Positions 14,857 to 20,461 of a DNA stretch of 20,461 bases are shown here, piece after piece; positions within the stretch are counted from its first letter, which is position 1; the number at the start of each line of letters is the position of its first letter. This DNA is from a virus, in IMG/VR virus record IMGVR_UViG_3300021432_000041, positions 1 through 20,461 of that record; one strand, 5' to 3'. The position numbers were made by a program, and so were the translations under genes. Under the pieces are notes generated by a model that was given only the letters and a program-made list of their open reading frames with translations, was not told where the DNA came from and ran no database searches.

Positions 14857-15102
14857 TTACCGGTGCTCCGGGGGCACGTTCGCCGGAGTGTGGTGCGTGT
14901 CGTTCGAAACGTCGCCCGGGTTATCCGGCATGTCTTGATACAGCTGCGATGGCCTGGCTAACTCGGCCATGCCCGCCTGCTCGCGGGGAGAGCTAGAGTC
15001 CCGCGGTCCCTGGTTGAACTCCGTGTTGTTTCCGCAATCGTTGATGTCCGCCGTCCGCTCCCGGTACAGCGCGTCCTGCGCCTTCTCAGAATGCCGTGCC
15101 AT
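14857..15102 (-). CDS. Small hydrophilic protein, unknown function
   Basis: This 81-residue protein is hydrophilic and rich in Asp, Asn, Pro, Ser and His, with probable disorder throughout (for example NDTHHTPANVPPEHR at the end). There is no signal peptide, membrane segment or recognisable domain. The ATG at 15102 has AGGAGG 5 nt upstream, made partly from the stop codon of the preceding small gene. A 112-nt gap without visible signals separates it from the scaffold gene. By position, between portal and scaffold, it may be a head-assembly accessory. Confidence 0.5.
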   Translation of the reverse strand: MARHSEKAQDALYRERTADINDCGNNTEFNQGPRDSSSPREQAGMAELARPSQLYQDMPDNPGDVSNDTHHTPANVPPEHR

Positions 15103-15110
15103 AAACCCTC

Positions 15111-15281
15111 CTAGATTTTGTCGAACTGGCTCCCGGGCGCTGGCAGCTGGTCCGGTGCCTGGACGTTCGGTTGGATTTTAGGCATCGCCGGCGCCGGGGG
15201 CATCGTGCCTTGCCGCTCGGGGTGGTTGCCGTATGCCTTGTCGATCTGGTGCGTATGCCTCGGTGACTCGTGGCCCTTCAT
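15111..15281 (-). CDS. 56-residue Pro/His/Gln-rich protein, unknown function
   Basis: This short frame starts with an ATG that overlaps the portal stop as ATGA and has AGGAGG 6-7 nt upstream, so translation is well supported. The protein is Pro-, His-, Gln- and Met-rich (HTHQIDKAYGNHPERQ, then PPAPAMPKIQPNVQAPDQ) and probably disordered. Its end (PGSQFDKI) places the stop TAG inside the ribosome site of the next gene. Function unknown. Confidence 0.55.
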   Translation of the reverse strand: MKGHESPRHTHQIDKAYGNHPERQGTMPPAPAMPKIQPNVQAPDQLPAPGSQFDKI

Positions 15282-17422
15282 TGTGCCCCTCCTGGTTGCG
15301 CTGCCCCGTTGGTAGGCGGGGGCGCCGTTGCCTGCATCGCCTGCTCATGTGCCGCTGAGTGCAGCTCTACCCAAATGTCGTGAAACATTTGCGCTCGTTC
15401 ACTAGCATTTTGCGCCTTCGTGTTGATTTCGGCGATGGCGACCTGCGCGTCGATCTTCATCTTCTCGATGTCTGCCCGGCCCTTGGTCTCAACCTGCTTG
15501 GTCTGGATCGTCAAGTTTGCCTGTTGCAGCGCCTGCACGAGCTGGTCATGCTGCTGACCTAGCTGCTGGAGCTTGGCGTGGGCAGCCGTAAGCTGCGCCT
15601 CGGGCGACTGGTCGTTCTGGTCTAGTACCTCGGGTGGTAGGGTCCGCTTAAGCCGCTTCGAGATCTCCTGCGCGTACGGCCAGTCCATGTTCGCGACCAA
15701 GAGGTCACCGGCCATCTGCATCAGCTGCGGGTAGGCCTGAACTAAGCTCATGATCGAGGCCACGGCCTCCTGCCGCTTCGACTGGTAGTTTGGCCCCTGC
15801 GACACGACCACGTCGTAGGTGCCCACGCCCACGTCGTGCAGCTCGGTGACTGCGGGCTTCTGCTTCGCGAGCAGGATCTGCGCCTCTTCCGGCGAGTACT
15901 CCTGCTGGCTGTTGAACACGCCCACGTACTTTACGCTCTGGTCCGGGTTTACGATCCGCTGGATGCGCGGCGTGTCGTACACGTAAGGGATCCAATTCAC
16001 CAAGATCCGGCCGGTGTGCCGGATGGACCTCGCTAGGTTGTCAGAGAAGTTTAAGGTGGCGAGGTCCCCCTGCTTCTGACGCGCTAGGATCGCGCGACCG
16101 CTCTGGTCGGGGCCCGCCTGCCCGAGACTGGCATCGTAAATGCCTAGGCTGGCCTTGATGTCGTTGCCCGCCTGCCGAATCATGAGGCTCATGGCCTGGA
16201 TCGGGGGCTCGGTCTGCACGCGCTCGGGAGCCCCAGCCGGAGTTCCATTGATTGAAACCGGGTCGTACTCGATGTACGGGAAGTTCCGCTGGTTCATCTG
16301 CTTCCACTGGGTCTCGCTCGACTTAAACTGCCCCTTGACGCCTACAAATGGGGCCTTGGGGGCGAGCGCGATCGTCTCGGTGGCTGCACTGTTCCAGTAG
16401 TTGTACATCCGCTGGGGATCCTTCGCGTTGCGCGTCAGGCCCGCCAGGTACCGCTTGCCGTCGATGTCCAGGTCGGTGCCAAGCACCGGGACCACCGGGA
16501 TGTACTTCCCCGGCAGCTCGCGCTGGTCTAGCACCTCGACGCCGTTGATCTTCTCCCAGATGACCTTGCGGTCCACTACCTCGCGGTGGTCCACGACGAC
16601 GTCATCCTGTTCAAGGTCTTCCTCGTCCTTGACGGTGCCGTCCTCGAGGCGCACGATGTCGCGGGTGCTCTCCTCAATGTAGAAGTACTCAGCTACCCGG
16701 ATAGTCTCCTTCGTGGCCCAGGTGGCGGCGTTGTCGCCGATCGAGGAGTAGTCCGGCAGGCCTAAAGCGGTCGAGTCGCCGTAGAGCAGCTTGTACTCAC
16801 TCCTGGGCACGTCCTCGATGATGAACTTAAAGCGCGCGTCCGACTGGTCGGGCAGCATGGCCGCGGGGTCGCAGTAGACGGTGAAGGGGTTCTTAATGAG
16901 GTCGATCTTGAGCTCTTGGTCGAACGTGTCGCCCGGCAGGTACTCGGTGCTGACCCGCCAATAGCCAAAGCCGAACCGCACCATGTGCTCGAAGGCGGTG
17001 TCGTAGGCGATCTCGGCCTCCGAGTTAACCTCGATGTGCCGGACCATCCCCTGCAGGGCCTCGGCGACCTCCCGGGTGGCGCCGTCGCCCACCGGGTTGA
17101 TCTGCACGGAGGGCCTTTGCTGTCGCTGCTCGTTGCAAACTTGCTTGATGCTCTGGTTAAGCTGGTCCATCGTGAGGCAAGGACGGCCATCGGCAACGCG
17201 CTGTGCCTCGATGTCCGCGGGCCACTGCTCGCCGATCGAGAACTTGAGGTCGTCGAGGGCGTCGCGCCGGGCGCGGGCCTCGGCCTCGTCGCAGAGGCGA
17301 AAGCGCTGCTGCGCCTGCGCCAGGTGCTGCCGCAGCTCCTCCTTCTTGCGGAGCCGGTCGGCGTCCTCGGTGGATACCGCGGTCTTTACCTCGCTGACGT
17401 CGATCTGGGGGTCAGTGGCCAT
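15278..17422 (-). CDS. Portal protein, P22 gp1-like
   Basis: This 714-residue protein is close in length to P22 portal (725). Family-typical parts include an N-terminal helical arm, DDLKFSIGEQWPADIEAQR (about 57-75), RPCLTMDQLNQSIKQVCNEQ (84-103), the wing and core with FGYWRVSTEYLPGDTFDQEL, and IKNPFTVYCDPAAMLPDQSD (about 176-195). A further conserved zone is DASLGQAGPDQSGRAILARQ near 430-450. The last 120 residues are a Gln/Ala/Lys-rich helix (QLTAAHAKLQQLGQQHDQL), matching the portal barrel, and a Pro/Gly-rich tail. The ATG at 17422 overlaps the GroES stop as TGATG. The portal forms the dodecameric DNA gate at one vertex and binds the gp4-like adaptor. The neighbouring GroES gene is an unusual companion. 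Confidence 0.87.
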   Translation of the reverse strand: MATDPQIDVSEVKTAVSTEDADRLRKKEELRQHLAQAQQRFRLCDEAEARARRDALDDLKFSIGEQWPADIEAQRVADGRPCLTMDQLNQSIKQVCNEQRQQRPSVQINPVGDGATREVAEALQGMVRHIEVNSEAEIAYDTAFEHMVRFGFGYWRVSTEYLPGDTFDQELKIDLIKNPFTVYCDPAAMLPDQSDARFKFIIEDVPRSEYKLLYGDSTALGLPDYSSIGDNAATWATKETIRVAEYFYIEESTRDIVRLEDGTVKDEEDLEQDDVVVDHREVVDRKVIWEKINGVEVLDQRELPGKYIPVVPVLGTDLDIDGKRYLAGLTRNAKDPQRMYNYWNSAATETIALAPKAPFVGVKGQFKSSETQWKQMNQRNFPYIEYDPVSINGTPAGAPERVQTEPPIQAMSLMIRQAGNDIKASLGIYDASLGQAGPDQSGRAILARQKQGDLATLNFSDNLARSIRHTGRILVNWIPYVYDTPRIQRIVNPDQSVKYVGVFNSQQEYSPEEAQILLAKQKPAVTELHDVGVGTYDVVVSQGPNYQSKRQEAVASIMSLVQAYPQLMQMAGDLLVANMDWPYAQEISKRLKRTLPPEVLDQNDQSPEAQLTAAHAKLQQLGQQHDQLVQALQQANLTIQTKQVETKGRADIEKMKIDAQVAIAEINTKAQNASERAQMFHDIWVELHSAAHEQAMQATAPPPTNGAAQPGGAQ

Positions 17423-17715
17423 CAGTTAACTTTTCCATCCTGCTGTACGATCACACCGATATCGGCTTCCTGAATCAGGAACTCGTCGCCCTTTTTCCAG
17501 TCGGGGCGCGAAGCCGCGATCCCAGGGAGCATGACCACGTCCCCCGGCTTTACCTGCAGGGGGATGCGGTGACCGGACTTAGTTCGGCGCCCTGGACCCA
17601 CCGCTAAGACCTCAGCGAAGGTCGACGCCCCACGGTCCGTTAAAATGATGCAACTGCTATAAGGCTCTTCGAGCTGTCGCACCAAGAGGCGGTCGTCAAG
17701 CGGTTGGACCCTCAC
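17422..17715 (-). CDS. groES: Phage-encoded GroES-type co-chaperonin
   Basis: This 97-residue protein matches GroES in length and along its whole course: MRVQPLDDRLLVRQLEEP corresponds to the conserved N-terminal strand, SSCIILTDRGASTFAEVLAV corresponds to the mobile loop with its hydrophobic tripeptide and to GEVLAVG, then VKPGDVVMLPG and EFLIQEADIGVIVQ match the core and C-terminal strand. The mobile loop is a few residues shorter than in E. coli GroES and has CIIL in place of GIVL. It starts at a GTG overlapping the previous stop as GTGA, with GGAGG 6 nt upstream. No GroEL gene is in the window, so it would act with the host GroEL, like T4 gp31. Its place next to portal and upstream of coat suggests help in folding capsid subunits. 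Confidence 0.85.
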   Translation of the reverse strand: MRVQPLDDRLLVRQLEEPYSSCIILTDRGASTFAEVLAVGPGRRTKSGHRIPLQVKPGDVVMLPGIAASRPDWKKGDEFLIQEADIGVIVQQDGKVN

Positions 17716-17936
17716 TCGGCCCTCCGCAGGGAGCTAGTCTTAACGAGTCCGGGATAAAGCTTGTGAGCCTTGGCCCGGACTCGGGCCTCGACCGGTTTGC
17801 CAGAGGCACGGGCCATCGCGTTGACAGCGTGCGAGCGGTCCGGCATCGGGTATGAGCCCCCACCCGGCGCCTTTGCGGGGACGCCAAACTTGGACTTTGA
17901 GATGTGCTTTCGGGCGTTAGTCGTCAGCTTTGCCAA
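17712..17936 (-). CDS. Small basic phage protein with YPMPDRSHAVNAMARAS motif (DUF6582-like)
   Basis: I choose a TTG start at 17936 (product MAKLTTNARKHISKSKFGVP), because GGAGG lies 7 nt upstream; an earlier TTG has no site. The 74-residue product is basic. It carries FGVPAKAPGGGSYPMPDRSH followed by AVNAMARASGKPVEARVRAK and HKLYP, a pattern I associate with small phage proteins of the DUF6582 type, whose function is unknown. Its 5' end overlaps the preceding small gene by 20 nt and its stop overlaps the GroES start. Frame assignment is firm, the family name less so. Confidence 0.55.
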   Translation of the reverse strand: MAKLTTNARKHISKSKFGVPAKAPGGGSYPMPDRSHAVNAMARASGKPVEARVRAKAHKLYPGLVKTSSLRRAE

Positions 17937-18096
17937 TTTTATCCTCCGCAATCAACGTGATCTCCTCGTTGATAAAGCTTCTCATGAACTCGTAGAACAC
18001 GATCGCGCTTTCCTTGTCCGGGAACTGGATCGTAACCTCGTTGACCTCGTTCGGCTCAAAGAAGTTAGTGCCTGGCGGGAAGATGGTCAAGTCCAT
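17917..18096 (-). CDS. 59-residue acidic protein, unknown function
   Basis: This short frame runs from an ATG at 18096, one nucleotide behind the upstream stop, to a TAA at 17917 inside the next gene. The product begins MDLTIFPPGTNFFEPNE and continues with VTIQFPDKESAIVFYEFMRS and a helical INEEITLIAED end. It looks like a small alpha/beta domain with no signal peptide. The purine-rich GGCGGGCGGG before the start may serve as a weak ribosome site. The tight packing and in-frame codon use support a real gene. Function unknown. Confidence 0.5.
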   Translation of the reverse strand: MDLTIFPPGTNFFEPNEVNEVTIQFPDKESAIVFYEFMRSFINEEITLIAEDKIGKADD

Positions 18097-18097
18097 C

Positions 18098-18289
18098 TCA
18101 GCCCGCCCGCCTTAACGAGGCCGTCGAGGTGGTGCCCTCCGGGTACCGACCGCCGTGCGCCTTTTCCTTGCGGCGCTCGCTCATCATGATAGCGATGGCT
18201 TGCTGGCGGTTCTTCACCTTGGGGCCTTTGGGGCCTCCGGAGCGAAGCACACCACGCTTGAACTTTCCCATCACAGCCGATGACGGCAT
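18098..18289 (-). CDS. Small basic protein, DUF6496-like
   Basis: From the ATG at 18289 the product has 63 residues. The core GKFKRGVLRSG followed by KVKNRQQAIAIMMSERRK (about residues 8-42) is the pattern I know from DUF6496-type small phage and bacterial proteins of unknown role. The C-terminus ends SLRRAG, much like SLRRAE in a nearby gene; in both, the Arg codons form the ribosome site for the next gene. The start codon is uncertain: an ATG six codons further in (18271) is possible, and neither has a strong Shine-Dalgarno. The upstream stop lies 4 nt away. Confidence 0.6.
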   Translation of the reverse strand: MPSSAVMGKFKRGVLRSGGPKGPKVKNRQQAIAIMMSERRKEKAHGGRYPEGTTSTASLRRAG

Positions 18290-18293
18290 AGGC

Positions 18294-18461
18294 TTATACT
18301 TTCTTTTGTATATCGCTCGCAAGCTTGGTTGCCTGCAGGGCAAGCTCGTAGCCCTTCTTCAGGTCGGCGAGCATCTTCTGTTCCATCCGGCGCCCGTACA
18401 TGGCGCCCGCGACGAAGCTGGCGACGGCGGTGACGAGAACAGCTATGGCGAGGGCGTGCAT
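18294..18461 (-). CDS. 55-residue single-span membrane protein
   Basis: The ATG at 18461 overlaps the previous stop as TAATG and has GAGGAC upstream. The product has a hydrophobic N-terminal segment (LAIAVLVTAVASFVAGAMY, residues 4-22) without a signal peptidase site, then RR and an amphipathic Lys/Leu-rich helix (MLADLKKGYELALQATKLAS). This is the layout of a small membrane-anchored protein with a cytoplasmic or periplasmic helical tail. Holin- or spanin-like roles cannot be excluded, but the gene sits in a head cluster rather than with lysis genes. Function unknown. Confidence 0.55.
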   Translation of the reverse strand: MHALAIAVLVTAVASFVAGAMYGRRMEQKMLADLKKGYELALQATKLASDIQKKV

Positions 18462-18832
18462 TAGTCCTCGCCCCGCTCTTCTGACCTGGTCGACTTGTAG
18501 TGCTTGTACTTCGGTTCCTTGTCGGCCTCTTCGTGGTCCGGCTTGCCGCCCGGTTCCTCGGTGTCGAACTCCTCGTCCATGCCCTGGAGGTGCGAGATCA
18601 TCTCATTCTCCTTTACGCCCAGGTGGTCCATCAGGTGGTGGACGGTCTCGGGGCCCTCGCCGAAGGCATAGACGTCCGGCTGGTGGAAGGCGGTGTCCGA
18701 CGGGTGGTAGTGGTGGGTGACGGTGTGCCCCTCGTTCTTGGCAGGGCGCACCTCGATGTGGGACAGCTTCTTCTTGCCGCCCCTGCTTGTGCTGCGCACC
18801 TCGTGGTAGGTGTCGACCTTATGCTTTGCCAT
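18461..18832 (-). CDS. His-rich small phage protein, unknown function
   Basis: I place the start at the ATG at 18832 because it overlaps the upstream stop as TAATG and is preceded by a GGAGAGGG run; an earlier in-frame start overlaps the neighbour without support. The 123-residue product begins with a basic segment, then LSHIEVRPAKNEGHTVTHHY and a His-rich part (HHYHPSDTAFHQPD), followed by EGPETVHHLMDHLGVKENE. This is a pattern I loosely associate with recurrent small proteins in phage head clusters. The C-terminal 40 residues are strongly charged (Glu, Asp, Lys) and likely disordered. The histidines could bind metal, but no fixed site is evident. Confidence 0.55.
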   Translation of the reverse strand: MAKHKVDTYHEVRSTSRGGKKKLSHIEVRPAKNEGHTVTHHYHPSDTAFHQPDVYAFGEGPETVHHLMDHLGVKENEMISHLQGMDEEFDTEEPGGKPDHEEADKEPKYKHYKSTRSEERGED

Positions 18833-19029
18833 TATTCCCTCTCCTCTTCCTTCTTGGGTGAAAAGATCACGCACCAGCCCTCGGGGTAGATCGGGCCCTT
18901 GACGTGGGTGCAGGCCGGGGCCTTACCCTCGACGTACATCCAGCAGTCGTCGCAGTCGTCCGGCTGGTGCCGGCTCTTCTTCTCGTAACGAACCGAGGCC
19001 TGCTCGCGCTTGTAGATCAACTCGTGCAC
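18832..19029 (-). CDS. Four-cysteine HiPIP-like (iron-sulfur or zinc) small protein
   Basis: This 65-residue protein starts at a GTG with AAGGAGG 5 nt upstream. Its cysteines lie at 26, 29, 40 and 53 in the order C-x2-C-x10-C-x12-C, and the last lies in PEGWCVIF. The C-x2-C start and GWC end resemble high-potential iron-sulfur proteins, although the second spacing is shorter than the usual 14-16 residues. Unlike true HiPIPs there is no Tat or Sec signal, so a cytoplasmic metal site, possibly zinc, is as likely. The N-terminus is basic and the C-terminus is KKEEERE. It lies in a run of small head-region genes. Confidence 0.6.
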   Translation of the reverse strand: MHELIYKREQASVRYEKKSRHQPDDCDDCWMYVEGKAPACTHVKGPIYPEGWCVIFSPKKEEERE

Positions 19030-19039
19030 AAACGCCTCC

Positions 19040-19528
19040 TTAGGTCAGGGTCACGTTGTTCTGAGCTTCGACGTACCAGATGCCTTGGAAGGCGACGAGC
19101 CGCAGGTAGGCGCCGGCGAAGGCCGCGAAGGTGGCGGTCGTCACGGAGGACGAGCCGTTGCGGAAATTGCCCGCCGGAATCGTGGTGAACACGTGCGCAA
19201 AGGCCGTCAGCGACAGGAACGAGATGATCTTCCCGTCGTCTGGGCTGCCTAGGCCCGAGGCGGTCGCCGGCGAGGGGGCCGCGATGGTGTCAGTGAGAAC
19301 CCCGGCCTTCGTGATGACGAAGAGCTGCGGCAGGATGGGGCCACTGGCCCCCATGATCGCCGAGGGGCTGAGCGGCACGGCGCCGTTCACCAGCAACTGC
19401 ACGGGAAACTGGTTGTTTAGGTTAACGTCCAGGAGGGCCGACTGGTCGTAGGCCCCTTGGTGGGAGTTCGGGGGCATGTAGCCCCTGAGCAAGTCACGGA
19501 TAATTCGGCGAAGCTTGAGGTCAGTCAT
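19040..19528 (-). CDS. Putative capsid decoration or head structural protein
   Basis: I take the ATG at 19528, with AGGAG 10 nt upstream, rather than a start 11 codons earlier that would fall inside the predicted promoter. The 162-residue product has a basic N-terminal helix (LKLRRIIRDLLRGYMPPN), then a beta-rich domain: a GKIISFLSLTAFAHVFTTIP stretch, FRNGSSSVTTATFAAFAGAY, and a GIWYVEAQNNVTL end. This beta signature (TAxxH, NG, TATFxAxxG, G-x-W-Y-V) is one I associate with small phage head-decoration or tail-tip domains. It is the first gene after the promoter and so probably abundant. No signal peptide. Exact family not identified. Confidence 0.55.
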   Translation of the reverse strand: MTDLKLRRIIRDLLRGYMPPNSHQGAYDQSALLDVNLNNQFPVQLLVNGAVPLSPSAIMGASGPILPQLFVITKAGVLTDTIAAPSPATASGLGSPDDGKIISFLSLTAFAHVFTTIPAGNFRNGSSSVTTATFAAFAGAYLRLVAFQGIWYVEAQNNVTLT

Positions 19529-19552
19529 CGGGGGAGAGCTCCTAAACTTAGA

Positions 19553-19582
19553 ATTGTACACCTAACTTTGGTAACCTGTAAA
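19553..19582 (-). promoter_or_regulatory. Sigma70-like promoter for the head-gene operon
   Basis: TTTACA at 19577-19582 (5 of 6) and TACAAT at 19553-19558 (5 of 6) on the minus strand are 18 nt apart. Start of transcription would be near 19546, only about 18 nt before the ATG at 19528, with the ribosome site AGGAG at 19539-19543 in between. It lies in one of the few real intergenic gaps, which supports it. Confidence 0.6.
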
Positions 19583-19601
19583 CGCCTAGCTTTCGCAAAT
19601 G

Positions 19602-19630
19602 GGAAACTATTCTTATAGGAAAGTTTTCCT
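19602..19630. repeat. Inverted repeat at the end of the protease gene
   Basis: GGAAACT at 19602-19608 pairs with AGTTTTCC at 19622-19629 with one bulge and a 13-nt loop. A second, mutually exclusive palindrome covers 19617-19630. It overlaps the protease stop and precedes the promoter. It might be a weak terminator insulating the two units, but it is AT-rich and has no T-run. Confidence 0.35.
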
Positions 19631-20387
19631 AGTCCTGGTCCTCGGCCTTCCAGTACTTATAGGTTTTAGAATCAACCTCCTGCCGGAACTTCACGAGCCG
19701 CGAGGCCGGGATGGCCACGATCTGCGTGTCATCGATAATGCCCACGAGGAAGGCGCAGATGGCCCGCTGCTCCAAGCACACGACCGCCGACCCGGAGCTG
19801 CCCCCGTCCGTGCCCGGCAGCTGCAAGAGCACGGTGTGCTGCCAGTTGATGTCGTTCACCCGCACGTCCCGGTCCAGGTCCGGGCTTGAGACCGTGCCCC
19901 TGAACACTTGCTTGCCGAGGCCTAAGGGCGACGCCACGTTGGCGATGGCCTCGCCCGAGTACCGCACGGGGTCCTTGCCCACCGGCATCACCGGGATCTG
20001 GGCCTGGGAGTCTACCTGGAAGAGGCAGAAGTCGTCGCCCGCGTGCTGGTAGCCGCAAGCCAAAAGTTTAGCCTTGACGAAGGTCTTGTCCTTGCGCTCA
20101 TCGAAGGTGACGAAGAAGAACTTCTTGACGTCGGCCTGCACGCGCTTCTTCTCGACGTCGTCCTCCGAGGCACAGTGCGCGGCCGTCACGAAGACGTAGC
20201 CAGCAGGGTTCTTCTCGATGGCCGTGGCCGTGCAGTGCATCTTCATCGAACCCGTCTCGTCCTGGCTGTAGAGCAAGACGACTGCTGGGTAGACCTGATT
20301 AGTGATGAAGGCGGAGTCAGAGACCGCCTGGGAGTATGCCCAAGGCGACAAAAGTATACTTAGCAGCAGTGTAATTATAGTCCTCAT
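19629..20387 (-). CDS. Secreted trypsin/V8-like serine protease
   Basis: I choose the ATG at 20387 because it overlaps the upstream stop as ATGA; a GTG three codons earlier is possible. The 252-residue product has a Sec signal peptide (MRTIITLLLSILLSPWAYS, cleavage near SQA). The catalytic triad is visible: His71 in VTAAHC, Asp119 in GDDFCLFQV, and Ser198 in GTDGGSSGSAVV. The GSSGSA form resembles glutamyl endopeptidase/V8 and HtrA-type proteases rather than GDSGG trypsins. Six cysteines include one just before and one just after the active-site His (CTATA and AAHC), as in a classical disulfide. Being exported, it is not a usual cytoplasmic prohead protease. It may process or mature the other exported proteins of this cluster, or degrade surface proteins; both are inference. 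Confidence 0.82.
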   Translation of the reverse strand: MRTIITLLLSILLSPWAYSQAVSDSAFITNQVYPAVVLLYSQDETGSMKMHCTATAIEKNPAGYVFVTAAHCASEDDVEKKRVQADVKKFFFVTFDERKDKTFVKAKLLACGYQHAGDDFCLFQVDSQAQIPVMPVGKDPVRYSGEAIANVASPLGLGKQVFRGTVSSPDLDRDVRVNDINWQHTVLLQLPGTDGGSSGSAVVCLEQRAICAFLVGIIDDTQIVAIPASRLVKFRQEVDSKTYKYWKAEDQD

Positions 20388-20461
20388 CCCATCCACCCCT
20401 GGTTGGTCTGCCCCGCGTACCGGTATTCGGTCACCACCTTGTTCACCGGCATCTTCGAGCT
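20384..20461 (-). CDS. C-terminal end of an unidentified gene (partial)
   Basis: The last 25 codons of a frame entering from the right edge end in a TGA that overlaps the protease start as ATGA. The visible residues include VNKVVTEYRYAGQTNQGWMG. This is too short to identify. In a P22-like order a terminase gene would be expected further upstream, but nothing here proves it. Confidence 0.45.
   Translation of the reverse strand, partial: SSKMPVNKVVTEYRYAGQTNQGWMG

Noticed and set aside
11601-19582. GTTTACA repeated in three intergenic leaders (near 11605, 13777 and 19580) as a phage-specific promoter motif
   Set aside because: Only the copy at 19577-19582 has a -10 box at suitable spacing, and the heptamer also occurs inside genes, so coincidence is likely.
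1-20461. tRNA genes, CRISPR arrays, insertion sequences or attachment sites
   Set aside because: No cloverleaf, regular direct repeat array, transposase frame, integrase or terminal repeats were seen on either strand.

Overview
The window is part of the genome of a tailed phage (or prophage) with a short-tailed, P22-like virion. Every credible gene lies on the minus strand, so the functional order runs from high to low coordinates. The genes are packed almost without gaps, and many neighbours overlap as ATGA, GTGA, TGATG or TAATG. Most of the DNA is GC-rich (roughly 60-70% where counted). The Sec signal peptides and start codon use suggest a high-GC Gram-negative host, but the sequence does not name it.

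Layout in transcription order. (i) The right edge holds the tail of an unidentified gene and a secreted trypsin/V8-like serine protease. (ii) A sigma70-like promoter near 19565 precedes a run of small head-region genes: a decoration-like beta protein, a four-cysteine HiPIP-like protein, a His-rich small protein, a 55-residue single-TM protein, a DUF6496-like protein, two more small proteins and a GroES-type co-chaperonin. (iii) The capsid module follows: P22-type portal, two small proteins, acidic coiled-coil scaffold and P22-type coat protein. (iv) A secreted protein lies directly behind the coat gene and is followed by a strong hairpin terminator. (v) The connector and tail module holds two tiny paralogues, a gp4-like adaptor, an AT-rich inserted GIY-YIG homing endonuclease, an exported fibre-like protein, a small exported protein, a gp10-like stabilisation protein, a second exported fibre-like protein, a small tail protein and a GNAT-like protein. 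(vi) Two DNA-ejection-type proteins come last; the final one runs off the left edge.

The most unusual feature is that five genes woven into this virion cluster begin with classical Sec signal peptides. Two of them otherwise carry phage tail-fibre modules. All but the smallest have an even number of cysteines after the predicted cleavage site, often in close pairs, as expected for disulfide-bonded proteins of the periplasm or cell surface. One fibre joins a bacterial-type secreted beta-sandwich to a phage fibre repeat. Phage structural proteins are normally assembled in the cytoplasm, so this set may form an exported apparatus used during infection, or signal-like N-termini may serve another role in the virion. 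A protease with its own signal peptide could process the set. This is inference; the signal peptides, cysteine pairs and gene order are directly visible.

Most coordinates rest on clear reading frames with Shine-Dalgarno or overlap support. Function calls for the small proteins are weak and rest on remembered family motifs only.
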